33,739 nucleotides of DNA from Chitinophagaceae bacterium (GTDB lineage Bacteria > Bacteroidota > Bacteroidia > Chitinophagales > Chitinophagaceae): positions 1 through 33,739 of the forward strand of contig JADBXP010000030.1 of NCBI GenBank assembly GCA_020403455.1. Direction: 5' to 3'. The notes under the pieces were generated by a model. That model was given only the letters and a program-made list of their open reading frames with translations. It was not told where the DNA came from and ran no database searches. This document shows positions 1 to 9,150 of the stretch, piece by piece. The position numbers and the translations under genes are program-made. Within the stretch, counting starts at the first letter, position 1. The number at the start of each line of letters is the position of its first letter.

Positions 1-17
1 AAAAAGAAAACTTTTCT

Positions 18-166
18 CCTCCGAAAAGTCTCTCCGACGCAGGAGGAGGACTTTGCGGCTTGAACGCTGATCTATCTTATCAATGATATTCTAGATTATA
101 TTCAATTCTCTTTCATGCCGCAGGGTCCTCCAACGCTAAAGGTTGGAGAGACCCTTCGGAGAAAAA
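18..166 (+). repeat. Dispersed intergenic hairpin repeat, copy A
   Basis: First of four related non-coding elements in the window. It has a left hairpin (about 20-58), a conserved core that starts GCGGCTTGAACG at 55 and ends CTCTTTCATGCCG at 120, and a right hairpin (about 117-160). In the right hairpin CCGCAGGGTC pairs with GACCCTTCGG with one mismatch, and an inner stem CTCCAAC/GTTGGAG closes it. The core matches copies B and C closely. No coding capacity is apparent. The type of element (REP-like, MITE-like or transcribed RNA) cannot be told from sequence alone. Confidence 0.75.
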
Positions 167-210
167 AATAGAACTGACTTCTGATTGATGCTATTTCTCA
201 AGCATTTTGG

Positions 211-873
211 TTAGAAAATAATGCCTACCTGAAAAGCAATATTGCTGTTTTGGAATCGCTTACCCCCGATACCACCAACTTCTCCATTTCTGCTGGCCCA
301 ATCCAATTCGATAGAGGTTACCAATCCATATCCGTTTTTAAGTGGATGTTGGTACCCCAGGCCGAGTGTATATGAACTACCGATGGCAAATTGATGATCA
401 AATTGGAGCAAGGATGAGGTTCGGTACTTCTGGGTAAATTGCGTTATGAAATTGTAATCACCCTGCAGAAAAAGCCCTTTCACTGCAGTTGGGTTGAAGG
501 GGAAGTATTTGACTGTTACAGCCGTTCCCCAAAAATTAAAAAACATCTCCTGACCATTGTCGCCATTGGCCGCAGTGGCCCCCAACGCTTTGAACTTGAG
601 TCCGAAATGCAGGTTATTAATGCTGCTAAATTTTCTGTATGCTGCCACCGAAGAAAGGATGCCCCCACTATTGGAGAAATTTCCATTTTCGAACTTTTCT
701 TTTAGTCCGGTAGAAAATTGGGTCGAGCCATAACCCATTTTTAGTTCTCCATAAGTAAAAGCATTGTTTTCCCATTTGTGGGACTGGCCGGATGCTGTTT
801 TGTTTTGCGCGTTAGCGACAGTTGAACAGATACATAGCCCGCAAAGTAGATAAACAGATAAGGATAGTTTCAT
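211..873 (-). CDS. Putative outer-membrane beta-barrel protein
   Basis: A 220-residue exported protein of unknown function. Residues 1-22 form a Sec signal peptide with a hydrophobic core ending VANAQ. The rest shows alternating polar and aromatic strands rich in Gly, Tyr and Phe (for example GELKMGYGSTQF, LGLGYQHPL), and the chain ends in Phe, as beta-barrel proteins of the outer membrane usually do. The size fits a small barrel of about 8-10 strands. It is transcribed leftward and ends just before repeat copy A. I recognise no named family. A small porin-like or adhesin-like barrel is the best inference; no substrate can be assigned. Confidence 0.7.
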   Translation of the reverse strand: MKLSLSVYLLCGLCICSTVANAQNKTASGQSHKWENNAFTYGELKMGYGSTQFSTGLKEKFENGNFSNSGGILSSVAAYRKFSSINNLHFGLKFKALGATAANGDNGQEMFFNFWGTAVTVKYFPFNPTAVKGLFLQGDYNFITQFTQKYRTSSLLQFDHQFAIGSSYTLGLGYQHPLKNGYGLVTSIELDWASRNGEVGGIGGKRFQNSNIAFQVGIIF

Positions 874-953
874 TTTGTAACGTTTTGATTTCGGAACAAA
901 ATTTGTCTATTCCCGCTGCACCGGCGTACACCTATGTTAATTAATCCGGTAAA

Positions 954-1541
954 TTAGCTTTTACTTTTTTTACTGCTGATCTGTCTTCTGATTCTGCTTA
1001 AAGATTGTGGCTTGATGTTCAGGTAGGAAGCAATGTAATGTTGGGGGATTCTTTCAAAAATTTTAGGTCTTTCTTTCATGAGTTGCAGGTACCTTTGTTC
1101 TGCATTCAGGGTAGTAAGTGTCTTGGTTTTTTGCCTGATACCTAGATAGGCATTCTCTGCTAGAATACGTCCCAGCCTCTCGAATTTGGGGATTTCTTCA
1201 TATAGTTTCATCAGGTCATTTTTCTCAATACCCAACAACTCAGTATCTTCCAGGGCATCCACAAAATTTTCTGCGGGCATACCTCCTAAAAAACTATCTA
1301 GGTCTGTAAACCAGCCATTTTCAAAGAAAAACTGAGCTGTTTTTTCTTCACCATCTACCAGATAATAGTATCGAAGACACCCTTTATTGATGAAATAGAT
1401 ACTTCTGCAGTTTTGATCTGCTCGCAGCAGAATTTCTTTCTTTTTTAGTGAGCGGAATGACATGCAGGAAGTAAAAAAATCGAATTCCGATGGCTCGACT
1501 TGTATGAAGCGGGAAATTGACTTTTGTAAATTTTCAAACAT
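954..1541 (-). CDS. Crp/Fnr-family transcriptional regulator
   Basis: A 195-residue regulator. Residues from about 25 to 115 look like a cNMP-binding (cupin-like) fold, including INKGCLRYYYLVDGEEKTAQFFF. The C-terminal part carries a helix-turn-helix with IPQHYIASYLNIKPQSLSRI (about residues 163-182), typical of Bacteroidota Crp/Fnr relatives. These proteins usually have a degenerate effector pocket, so cAMP binding should not be assumed. The gene is the last of three closely spaced minus-strand genes (15 bp after the membrane protein) and may control the cluster or distant targets. No Fnr-type cysteine cluster is visible. Confidence 0.85.
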   Translation of the reverse strand: MFENLQKSISRFIQVEPSEFDFFTSCMSFRSLKKKEILLRADQNCRSIYFINKGCLRYYYLVDGEEKTAQFFFENGWFTDLDSFLGGMPAENFVDALEDTELLGIEKNDLMKLYEEIPKFERLGRILAENAYLGIRQKTKTLTTLNAEQRYLQLMKERPKIFERIPQHYIASYLNIKPQSLSRIRRQISSKKSKS

Positions 1542-1555
1542 GTACTATTTTTTAA

Positions 1556-1897
1556 TCATTCAGGAACTGAATTCTCTGTTTCATTTTTAATCAGAAATCT
1601 TCTAATTAGTATGGTTGCAAGTATTGAAATGATAGCGGCTGCTATCATGTAATTATTTTTTGGAAGGAAGTTCAAGGAAATGAGAAAGATTCCGCACACC
1701 ATGGTAATCAATCTATATCTCAACTGATCGAGCGCATACCCAAAAATCAAATAACTGACACCAATAAAAATGAACATGGCTTTATTGATCAGGTCGTTGG
1801 TTGAATCGTTGAATCCGATTACCCAATTTAGAATTTTCGCAAGTATAATTGTGGCAAAGGGCAGGTAAAAAATCAGCCGCATCAATTGAGTTTTCAT
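1556..1897 (-). CDS. Small multi-pass membrane protein
   Basis: A 113-residue protein with about four hydrophobic segments (roughly residues 8-26, 40-56, 62-79 and 84-102), a basic stretch after the last one (RRFLIKNE) and a polar tail. No family recognised. It lies between a DUF6958-like gene (6 bp upstream) and a Crp/Fnr regulator gene (15 bp downstream) on the same strand, so the three are probably cotranscribed. No catalytic or transport motif is visible; location in the inner membrane is inferred from hydrophobicity only. Confidence 0.7.
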   Translation of the reverse strand: MKTQLMRLIFYLPFATIILAKILNWVIGFNDSTNDLINKAMFIFIGVSYLIFGYALDQLRYRLITMVCGIFLISLNFLPKNNYMIAAAIISILATILIRRFLIKNETENSVPE

Positions 1898-1903
1898 TTG
1901 TTT

Positions 1904-2191
1904 TTATTTGCTGGCTATTACTCTGTATTTCTCGGGTTTTGTTTTTGTTCTTTCAATTACTTTTCTGGCTTCCAGGTCAAGCTTCACTGTTTCTCCATAC
2001 CATTTGACATTCCCCTCAAAATTATCTTTTACCCGTTGGGACAAGGCTTCCATTAATTCGGGGTGTGTTAATTCCTTTTTTCCCAACACAGCCAATACAT
2101 TCTCCCGAATAAAATTGTATTTGTCCAGGGAGATATTTTTATTTGTTTTGCCGGGTTGAGGATGAAGGGTCTGAATTTTTTGAATCGCCAT
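1904..2191 (-). CDS. DUF6958-like small cytoplasmic protein
   Basis: A 95-residue protein starting MAIQKIQTLHP. The middle (KYNFIRENVLAVL, LTHPELMEALSQRV) and the end (VKLDLEARKVIERT, then PEKYRVI) resemble small Bacteroidota proteins annotated DUF6958, recalled from memory. The layout of helices followed by a strand-like end resembles a winged helix, but this is inference. The open frame extends to a TTG at 2218. I prefer the ATG at 2191 because a near-consensus promoter box (TAACTTGC on the minus strand, about 2219-2226) lies at the TTG and would leave it untranscribed or nearly so. First gene of the leftward three-gene group. Confidence 0.7.
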   Translation of the reverse strand: MAIQKIQTLHPQPGKTNKNISLDKYNFIRENVLAVLGKKELTHPELMEALSQRVKDNFEGNVKWYGETVKLDLEARKVIERTKTKPEKYRVIASK

Positions 2192-2311
2192 CTTTTCAGC
2201 AAGTAGAAGTTCTTGCAAGTTAAAAATCTTTTTCCGTTATTAAACTTTATTGGCTGCTTGCAATCTATCTCTTGTTGACTCGAAAATTATCCATTCCTAT
2301 TTAAAAAATTT

Positions 2312-3430
2312 ATGAAATACCATTGCATTCTTTTATTGATACTATTATCCGGTGCAACTATTTCCTGCAAAAAGGATTCCGGTACGCCTCCGCCAACATC
2401 CGCACCCACCAACAAAGATTTCAGTCCATTAACAACCATTATGCAGAATAATCTGACTCAGCTGGGGGGTAATGCCGGACTGGTAATCATGCACAAAGAT
2501 GGAACCGTTTTGTACAAACAGTATTTTGGCAACTGGAATGACAATACTTACATACCGATTGCCTCTGGTTCGAAATGGACTTCCATGGCTGCTATTATGG
2601 CGATGGTAGACAAGGGTAACATCCGGTTGAATGACAGAGTGAGTTTACACTACCCAACAGAGTATGCTGCTGCTGATCGAAGAGACATTACCATTCGCCA
2701 GTTGATGAGTCATACTTCCGGCTTTGCCGGCAACAGCAGTTGGATCAGCACAGATGCCATCAATCTGCAGGATGCTACCAGGGGTATAGGCATGGGAGGC
2801 AATATTGGAGGAACAAATACCAACCCCGCTACGATTGCTTTTCCACCCAGTGGGTCCAGGTTCGGTTATGGCGGTGTTAGTATGCATGTGGCAGGTGGCA
2901 TCGCAGAAAAAGTGTCAGGGAAAACATGGGATGTATTGTTCAAAGAAACCATTGGTGATAGGTGCAACATGCCCAACACCAATTATACCGGACTGGGTCC
3001 AACTACCAACTATCGCATTGCAGGAGGTGCCGGAACACGGATGATGGAGTATGCGAATTTTTTATTGATGATTTTGAATGAAGGAAGATTCAATGGACAA
3101 CAGGTTCTCTCTGCGGCTTCTGTGAATGAAATGTTGAAGGACCAGACCAATAATGTGCCCATTGCATTTACGCCTTATGATGGAGATGCCTTGCGATCAG
3201 GTTATCGCTATGGTTTGGGATGTTGGATAGAAGGGTACAAAAATGGTGTTCCGACAGAGTTCAGTTGTCAGGGTGCCTTCGGCTTCAGTCCCTGGATAGA
3301 CAGAGCCAGAAACGTGGTAGGAATTTTATTTGTGCAGCGAGCACTTTCAGTCGTTAATACCCAACCCACAGTGAATGATGCGCCGTATACTTTAATTCGG
3401 AACAGGGTTTCCCAGATTTTGGATAATTAA
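2312..3430 (+). CDS. Exported serine hydrolase (beta-lactamase / class C PBP-like)
   Basis: A 372-residue serine hydrolase of the beta-lactamase-like fold. A leader with a lipobox-like end (SGATISC, Cys19) suggests a lipoprotein on the periplasmic or outer-membrane face. The SxxK motif is at residues 85-88 (SGSK), with Ser85 the likely nucleophile. MSHTSGF (about residue 130) is a typical motif of this family. YGGVSM stands in the second motif position (YxN in classic enzymes), common in Bacteroidota members. Substrate is unknown: family members include esterases, D-aminopeptidases and peptidases, and true beta-lactamase activity should not be assumed. It is monocistronic and convergent with the oxidoreductase gene downstream. 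Confidence 0.85.
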   Translation: MKYHCILLLILLSGATISCKKDSGTPPPTSAPTNKDFSPLTTIMQNNLTQLGGNAGLVIMHKDGTVLYKQYFGNWNDNTYIPIASGSKWTSMAAIMAMVDKGNIRLNDRVSLHYPTEYAAADRRDITIRQLMSHTSGFAGNSSWISTDAINLQDATRGIGMGGNIGGTNTNPATIAFPPSGSRFGYGGVSMHVAGGIAEKVSGKTWDVLFKETIGDRCNMPNTNYTGLGPTTNYRIAGGAGTRMMEYANFLLMILNEGRFNGQQVLSAASVNEMLKDQTNNVPIAFTPYDGDALRSGYRYGLGCWIEGYKNGVPTEFSCQGAFGFSPWIDRARNVVGILFVQRALSVVNTQPTVNDAPYTLIRNRVSQILDN

Positions 3431-3543
3431 GTTGAATGGGGATGATTTGCAGGTTCTACCAATGAAGGGCTTTTCTTTTCATTGCTTTGGTGGAATAGGA
3501 AAAGATTAATTTTCTAGCAATGCAGTTTTTTGCAATACAGTTT

Positions 3544-4650
3544 TTATTTTCTCAACTGCACTGCTTTCCCTTTTGCTGCAGATTTTCTGGCAGCATCCAG
3601 AATTTCCATCACAAGCATGTTGTTTTCGATGGAAGAAAGGTCGTATGGGGGGAGAATAATTTCCTTTCGGATGACGGCAGCAAAATGGACAAAAGGATCG
3701 TGAAAAGGAGAGGGGCGTTCACTTAATTTGTGGGCTGTTTCTGTGAATCCGTCATACCCAACTGCCATACGCTTCCGCAGGTCATTCCTGTTATCAGCAT
3801 AAATAACACCCCTTCTACCATATACCTCCATGTCTTTCCTGCCGATTGGCCAATTCCAGGATGCCTGTATCGTGGCCTTGGCATTTTCATATATAAGAAG
3901 GATAGTCGATTCGTCATCAACTTTTGGATTGTTTTCCCTTTGTAATTGCTGGGTTACTCCGATTACCCTTAATGGTCGTTCTCCTTTCATCATCCAGGTG
4001 GCTATATTAGCACCATAGCAACCAAAGTCGGTGATGGCTCCACCGCCATTTTTTTTAGGGTCTGTGAGCCACTCTAAAAATTCACTGTTGATTCCAATTT
4101 TCAAGGGACCCCGATGTCCATCTCTGATGATAAGCTGACTTAAACTGCCAATGCTATCTTTTTGCAGCCAGTCATTGGCAGTATGTACCGAAGGGTACCA
4201 GGTTGTTTCATAATTGGTAAGCAAGTGAATGCCATTTTTTTTCGATATCGCTTCCATTTTTTTGGCGTGTTCCATGTTCACAGCCAAAGGTTTTTCGACC
4301 ATGACATGTATTCCCAAGGGGGCAAATTTTTCTACCACTCCCAGGTGTTCTTCGATGCTTCCAAATGCAGCTACAGCATCGGGTTTCGCTTTTTCAATCA
4401 ATTCGTCCATAGAGGCATATACAAGGTTCATTGACAAGCCATGCTGTTGCATGTAGCGACGTGCTAATTCTGTATTGCTCTCTACGATGCCCGCAATGAC
4501 TACTTTGTCATCTGCAGGCCTGCCCAAGATCCAGTGCACATGGGTGTGTGTTAGACCGATGACCCCCAGCCTGAGTGGCTTGTTTTGTGCCAGGGCAGTT
4601 GTGAGTGAAAGGACAACCACCATGAACAATAAGAAAGCAATGCGTTTCAT
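3544..4650 (-). CDS. Exported Gfo/Idh/MocA-type oxidoreductase
   Basis: A 368-residue dehydrogenase-like protein. Residues 1-21 form a Sec-type signal peptide (hydrophobic core then TTALAQ). The Rossmann start is LRLGVIGLTHTHVHWILG, with GLTHTH replacing the usual GxGxxG or GxGxxA loop. The family motif EKP is present in VMVEKPLAV (about residue 118), and GGGAITDFGCYGAN fits the catalytic region. Members use NAD(P) to oxidise or reduce sugars and related compounds. An exported form is odd because NAD(P) is cytoplasmic; in other Bacteroidota such proteins carry tightly bound cofactor. I see no twin-arginine motif. Substrate unknown. Confidence 0.85.
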   Translation of the reverse strand: MKRIAFLLFMVVVLSLTTALAQNKPLRLGVIGLTHTHVHWILGRPADDKVVIAGIVESNTELARRYMQQHGLSMNLVYASMDELIEKAKPDAVAAFGSIEEHLGVVEKFAPLGIHVMVEKPLAVNMEHAKKMEAISKKNGIHLLTNYETTWYPSVHTANDWLQKDSIGSLSQLIIRDGHRGPLKIGINSEFLEWLTDPKKNGGGAITDFGCYGANIATWMMKGERPLRVIGVTQQLQRENNPKVDDESTILLIYENAKATIQASWNWPIGRKDMEVYGRRGVIYADNRNDLRKRMAVGYDGFTETAHKLSERPSPFHDPFVHFAAVIRKEIILPPYDLSSIENNMLVMEILDAARKSAAKGKAVQLRK

Positions 4651-4720
4651 GTGGATAGAATTGGAAAAGTGATGAATAGGATAGGCAGAAGGGTAAGGTA
4701 CAGATTTTTTCTATTTTATT

Positions 4721-4925
4721 CTCCCAAAAGTCTCTACATGCGCTGTCAGGTATAGATAACTTCGCAGCTTGAACGGCCAACTGTTAAAATAAAGATTTAC
4801 CAGATTATTTTAGTTCTGAATCAACCTGCGAAGTCAACTTACACGCAAGCAGTAAGGAAGACACGTGGAGGAAGGATACAGGTGCTAGAACACCAAAGGT
4901 TGAAGAAACATTCGGAGGAGAAAAA
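4721..4925 (+). repeat. Dispersed intergenic hairpin repeat, diverged copy D
   Basis: A diverged and longer relative of copy A in the divergent spacer between the oxidoreductase and alpha/beta hydrolase genes. Its left end (CTCCCAAAAGTCTCT at 4721, GCAGCTTGAACG at 4764) and right end (AAAGGTTGAAGA near 4895, TTCGGAGGAGAAAAA at 4911) align with the ends of copy A. The middle carries an extra part with the inverted repeat CTTCGCAG/CTGCGAAG (4760-4767 and 4825-4832) and a small hairpin with stem CTTAC/GTAAG (about 4838-4856). That hairpin's loop shares ACGCAAGC with the left hairpin of copy B. This element fills most of the 334-base gap. Confidence 0.55.
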
Positions 4926-4984
4926 GCAACTGAACACATATTTCTCTTTGTAATAGCAATCTTTTAGTTAGTAAATTGCATTGC

Positions 4985-5851
4985 ATGCATGCCATTGAAC
5001 TTCATATCCCCGCCAAAGATGGTTACCCTCTAGCTGCTCAACTCAGACAGCCCACCGGCGAACCAAAGGGTGTCGTTCAAATCAATTGCGGCACGGGTAT
5101 TCCGCAAACCATTTATCAGCATTTGGCCGGTTTCCTTGCTGAAAATGGGTACATCACCATCACCTACGATTATCGTGGCATTGGTGCTTCAAAACCTTCT
5201 TCTCTCAGAGGATTCAAAGCATCCCTCACCGATTGGGCACAATTGGATATGACCGGCGTATTTGACTGGATCATCCGCGAATTCCCTAATCAAAAAAAAG
5301 TTCTTATTGGACATAGTTTTGGAGGTCAAGTGGTCGGTCTCATGGAAAACAATCACCTGATTGATCAATTGTTTTTCATTGCCTCCTCCACCGGCTACTG
5401 GAGAGACATGGCACCACCTGCAAAATGGCTTATGCCACCCCTCTGGTACCTCTATATTCCCACAGTAACAACCCTATTTGGCTATGGAAATGCCCAAATG
5501 TTGGGAAGGGGAGAAAATTTACCCAAAGAAGTAGTACTGCAATGGCGGAAATGGTGCATCGACCCGAATTATTTTGTTCCTGACTTTACCGAAAGTAGTA
5601 TTCCCCTCTATTTCGATCAGATAACCATCCCCTTAAAGGCCATACAAATAGCGGATGACCCCATCGCGAATCCAACCACAACCAATAAAATTTTAACGTA
5701 CTATAGAAATGCTCCCATCACCATCGAAAAAATAAGTCCGGCCAGCCTTGGCGTGAACAAAATCGGACACAGCGGTTTCTTTTCGAGAAAATTCAAAGAC
5801 ACCCTTTGGAAAAACCTTTTGCAGGATTTGTCAAATTCCAATCAAGTTTAG
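4985..5851 (+). CDS. Alpha/beta hydrolase
   Basis: A 288-residue hydrolase. It has the oxyanion/early strand pattern VVQINCGTGIP, the strand and turn YDYRGIGAS, and the nucleophile elbow GHSFGG (about residues 113-118, Ser115). A C-terminal GHSGFF (about residue 261) probably supplies the catalytic His. There is no signal peptide, so it is cytoplasmic. An in-frame TTG lies at 4976; the ATG at 4985 is preferred. Substrate is not predictable; esterase, lipase-like or S33-type activity are possible. It is separated by 87 bases from the S41 protease gene on the same strand, so they may or may not share a transcript. Confidence 0.85.
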   Translation: MHAIELHIPAKDGYPLAAQLRQPTGEPKGVVQINCGTGIPQTIYQHLAGFLAENGYITITYDYRGIGASKPSSLRGFKASLTDWAQLDMTGVFDWIIREFPNQKKVLIGHSFGGQVVGLMENNHLIDQLFFIASSTGYWRDMAPPAKWLMPPLWYLYIPTVTTLFGYGNAQMLGRGENLPKEVVLQWRKWCIDPNYFVPDFTESSIPLYFDQITIPLKAIQIADDPIANPTTTNKILTYYRNAPITIEKISPASLGVNKIGHSGFFSRKFKDTLWKNLLQDLSNSNQV

Positions 5852-5938
5852 GTCATCTATCTTTTTTCTGCGGTTTTCCCCCTGTAGGCGTCAACTACAT
5901 GCTTTTTCGAAGTAAATTTATTACCTAATCTGATCCAT

Positions 5939-8900
5939 ATGAAACGATTGCACCTCATTTTATCTGGCCTATTCCTTCTTGCCTTTTCGAACTTACAGGC
6001 ACAACCCCTCTGGCTTCGCTATCCCGCCATTTCTCCCGATGGCAATACCATTGCCTTCGGCTATAAAGGTGATATCTACCTGGTAGATGCAAAAGGTGGT
6101 GCAGCCCGCCCGCTGACCATTCATGAAGCACACGACATGATGCCTGTGTGGAGCCACGATGGTAAAACCATTGCCTTCGCCAGCGACCGTTATGGCAATT
6201 TCGATGTCTTCACCGTATCAGTTAACGGTGGTCAGGTTAAAAGACTGACCTTCCACTCGGCGAACGACTACCCATTCGACTTCTCCACCGATGATCAGTC
6301 CGTCTGGTTTGGTAGCTCCCGTTTGGTAGCATCCAACAACATCCGATTCTACAGTCCACGCCTCTTTCAAAACTTATATGCCATATCCATTCAGGGGGGT
6401 AATCCCAGACTGATCTCCGGTGCTGGAATGGACTTGGCGAAATTGAACAGCCAAGGAACCCAACTGGTATTTCAGGATAGAAAAGGATATGAGGATCCCT
6501 GGCGCAAACACCACACTTCTTCAGTAACCCGCGATATATGGCTACTGGATCTCAAAACCAATCAGTACAAACAAATTTCCTCTTTTGAGGGAGAAGATCG
6601 GGAGCCGGTATTTGCTTCCAATGATGCATCTGTTTTCTACCTGAGTGAGAAAAATGGCAATCAAAATCTCTTTGAACAAAAACTCGACGGTTCTAGTCCG
6701 GTTCAACTCACCCGATTCAAGAACCACCCGGTCCGTCATGTAAGTATCAGCAAAAATAATGTGCTTTGCTTCACCTATGACGGCGCTATCTATACCCTGC
6801 GTGATCAGCAAACTCCCCGGCAGGTAACCATTACATTGCAAAATGAAGGGCGTAGTTCCCTCGAGAAAAATATGCCCGTAACCGGAGGTGTTAGCGAATT
6901 TTCACTTTCTCCCAATGGAAAGGAAATTGCTTTTATCAATCGCGGAGAAGTTTTTGTTACCAGTGTGGAAGGAAGTATCACCAAAAGAATTACCAACACA
7001 CCCGAACAAGAACGAATGGTTCGCTGGTCACCCGACGGAAAGATGCTGATCTATTCCACAGAACGTGGAAAAAGCTGGGACATCTATTCCTGTAAAATGG
7101 TGAGAAAGGAAGAGCCCTTCTTCTATGCAAGTACTTTGATAAAAGAGGAACCACTCATCGCAACCGATGCAGAGGAATTTCAGCCCCGGTTTTCTCCTGA
7201 TGGGAAAGAGCTCGCCTATCTTGAAAACAGAAACGTTCTGAAAGTATTCAACCTGGCTACCAAACAATCCCGCACCCTTTTACCAGCAGGACGCAACTAC
7301 AGTTATGCAGACGGCGACTTGGATTTTAGCTGGAGTCCGGATGGGCAATACCTGTTGGCAGATGACATGTATTTCGGTTTTGGTGGTGCTAAAACCGCTG
7401 TAGTACCAGTAAGTGGTAACGCTCCTATACTTCATCCTGTGAACAGTGGCTTTGGTGAGAGCAATCCCAAATGGGGCATGGAGGGAAAACTCATTACCTG
7501 GGCCAATCACCGCGATGGCAGAAGATCTTTGGCATATCAGGGTAGCCGGGAAGTAGATATTTATGGATTATTCCTGGATGCTGCTACCTACGATGAGTTC
7601 AGGTTAACCAAAGACGAATTTGCCTTACTGAAGGAGCAGAGGTCTGGTGTAAAAAAAGATTCAGCCCAGAAATTCATACCCGACTTTAGTGGTATCGATA
7701 ACCGCAAGTTGCGATTGACCATCAATAGTGCTTCCATCAGTGATTATGCATTGAGTTCCGATGGTAGTAAAATCTATTACCTGGCGGCTTTTGAAAAAGG
7801 ATATGATCTCTGGTTAAGCGATACCCGCACAAAGGAAACTAAGATCATCGCCAAGTTGGGTGCGGGAGGAAGTAAGTTGGAATTGTCTAAAGACGGAAAG
7901 AGTCTTTTTGTTGTCAACAATGGAAGCCTGCTGAAGATAGATGATGCCGGAAAATCAACCCCGGTGTCTATCAATACGGAAATGCTGCTCGACCCTGCAG
8001 CAGAAAGGGCTTACATTTTTGCCCATGCCTGGAGGCAGGTGAAATCAAAATTCTATGACCCCCGATTGCACGGTATTGACTGGCAAATGTACCAGGAGGC
8101 CTATGCTAAATTTTTGCCCCACATCAGCAACAACTATGATTTCCAGGAGCTGCTGAGTGAAATATTGGGTGAATTGAATGCTTCCCATACAGGCGGGCGC
8201 TATACCCCTCAACCGGTTAATCCCGATAATACTGCAGCACTCGGACTTTTCTACGATGAATCATCCGTTGCTCAGGGCATTCGGGTCACAGAAATTATTC
8301 CTGATGGTCCTGCGGACAGAGCCAACAGTAAGATCAGACCGGGTGTGACCATTGAGACCATCGATGGTGAGTCGGTGTCTGGTAGCGAAGAGTGGTCACG
8401 CCTGCTCAACAGAAAAGCAGGAAAATGGATCCTGCTCAGTGGAAAAGATGCGCGGGGTAATGCCTGGGAAGAGAGCATCAAGCCCATCAGCTTTGCTGAA
8501 GAGTCTGCATTGATGTACAAAAGGTGGACCCGCAAAATGTATCAGCTGGTTGATTCCATCAGCAAGGGTGCTGTTGGATATGTGCATGTGCAGGGAATGA
8601 ATGATGGCAGTTATCGCTCTGTTGTTGATGAGGTGATGGGAAAGAACAAAAATAAAAAAGCTATCATCATCGATACCCGTTTCAATGGAGGTGGTTGGTT
8701 GCACAATGATTTGCTAACCCTGTTTACCGGAAAGACATATCTTGAATTTGCACCGCAAGGCAATAAAGTTCCCCCTACAGAACCGATGGACAGGTGGCAG
8801 AAACCCAGTTGTGTGTTGATGGGAGAGGGGAATTATTCCGATGCATTTATTTTCCCCTATATCTATAAAAATGCCGGTGTTGGTCCGTTGGTCGGTATGC

Positions 8901-9124
8901 CTGTGCCCGGCACAGGAACAGCCGTATGGTGGGAAACGCAAATTGACCCAACCATTGTTTTTGGTATTCCGATGGTAGCAACCATTGGTAAAGAAAAACG
9001 GCCGACGGAGAATCTGCAGTTGGAACCTGACGTGCGCGTGGCATTGCCGTATGCGGATTTACTCAATGGTAGAGATACTCAGTTGGAAGCAGCAATAAGG
9101 GAAATGATGAAAGTAATACAGTGA
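5939..9124 (+). CDS. Tricorn-like S41 family peptidase
   Basis: A 1061-residue exported protease. Signal peptide residues 1-21 (ends NLQAQ). Residues about 24-680 are TolB/WD40-like propeller repeats with many SPDGK-type motifs (ISPDGN, WSHDGK, WSPDGK, FSPDGK). A helical region follows, then a PDZ domain at about 765-850 (IIPDGPADRANSKIRPG). The C-terminal peptidase domain has IIIDTRFNGGGW (about 900) and the nucleophile Ser967 in GEGNYSDAF. By comparison with tricorn, His711 in RLHGIDW and Glu1024 in PTENLQLEP are the likely partners. Tricorn-type enzymes degrade peptides produced by larger proteases; here it would act in the periplasm. Full length, no frameshift seen. Confidence 0.93.
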   Translation: MKRLHLILSGLFLLAFSNLQAQPLWLRYPAISPDGNTIAFGYKGDIYLVDAKGGAARPLTIHEAHDMMPVWSHDGKTIAFASDRYGNFDVFTVSVNGGQVKRLTFHSANDYPFDFSTDDQSVWFGSSRLVASNNIRFYSPRLFQNLYAISIQGGNPRLISGAGMDLAKLNSQGTQLVFQDRKGYEDPWRKHHTSSVTRDIWLLDLKTNQYKQISSFEGEDREPVFASNDASVFYLSEKNGNQNLFEQKLDGSSPVQLTRFKNHPVRHVSISKNNVLCFTYDGAIYTLRDQQTPRQVTITLQNEGRSSLEKNMPVTGGVSEFSLSPNGKEIAFINRGEVFVTSVEGSITKRITNTPEQERMVRWSPDGKMLIYSTERGKSWDIYSCKMVRKEEPFFYASTLIKEEPLIATDAEEFQPRFSPDGKELAYLENRNVLKVFNLATKQSRTLLPAGRNYSYADGDLDFSWSPDGQYLLADDMYFGFGGAKTAVVPVSGNAPILHPVNSGFGESNPKWGMEGKLITWANHRDGRRSLAYQGSREVDIYGLFLDAATYDEFRLTKDEFALLKEQRSGVKKDSAQKFIPDFSGIDNRKLRLTINSASISDYALSSDGSKIYYLAAFEKGYDLWLSDTRTKETKIIAKLGAGGSKLELSKDGKSLFVVNNGSLLKIDDAGKSTPVSINTEMLLDPAAERAYIFAHAWRQVKSKFYDPRLHGIDWQMYQEAYAKFLPHISNNYDFQELLSEILGELNASHTGGRYTPQPVNPDNTAALGLFYDESSVAQGIRVTEIIPDGPADRANSKIRPGVTIETIDGESVSGSEEWSRLLNRKAGKWILLSGKDARGNAWEESIKPISFAEESALMYKRWTRKMYQLVDSISKGAVGYVHVQGMNDGSYRSVVDEVMGKNKNKKAIIIDTRFNGGGWLHNDLLTLFTGKTYLEFAPQGNKVPPTEPMDRWQKPSCVLMGEGNYSDAFIFPYIYKNAGVGPLVGMPVPGTGTAVWWETQIDPTIVFGIPMVATIGKEKRPTENLQLEPDVRVALPYADLLNGRDTQLEAAIREMMKVIQ

Positions 9125-9150
9125 TAGAGATAGGATGAATTTCCTGGGCA

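Noticed and set aside
2312..3430. Calling the serine hydrolase an antibiotic-resistance beta-lactamase
   Set aside because: The SxxK motif is shared by esterases and peptidases, the second motif is YGG rather than YxN, and nothing nearby points to resistance.
3518..3545. Tandem GCAATGCAGTTTTTT / GCAATACAGTTTTTA words near the Gfo/Idh 3' end
   Set aside because: Only two imperfect copies of 15 bases in a T-rich spacer; probably chance slippage.
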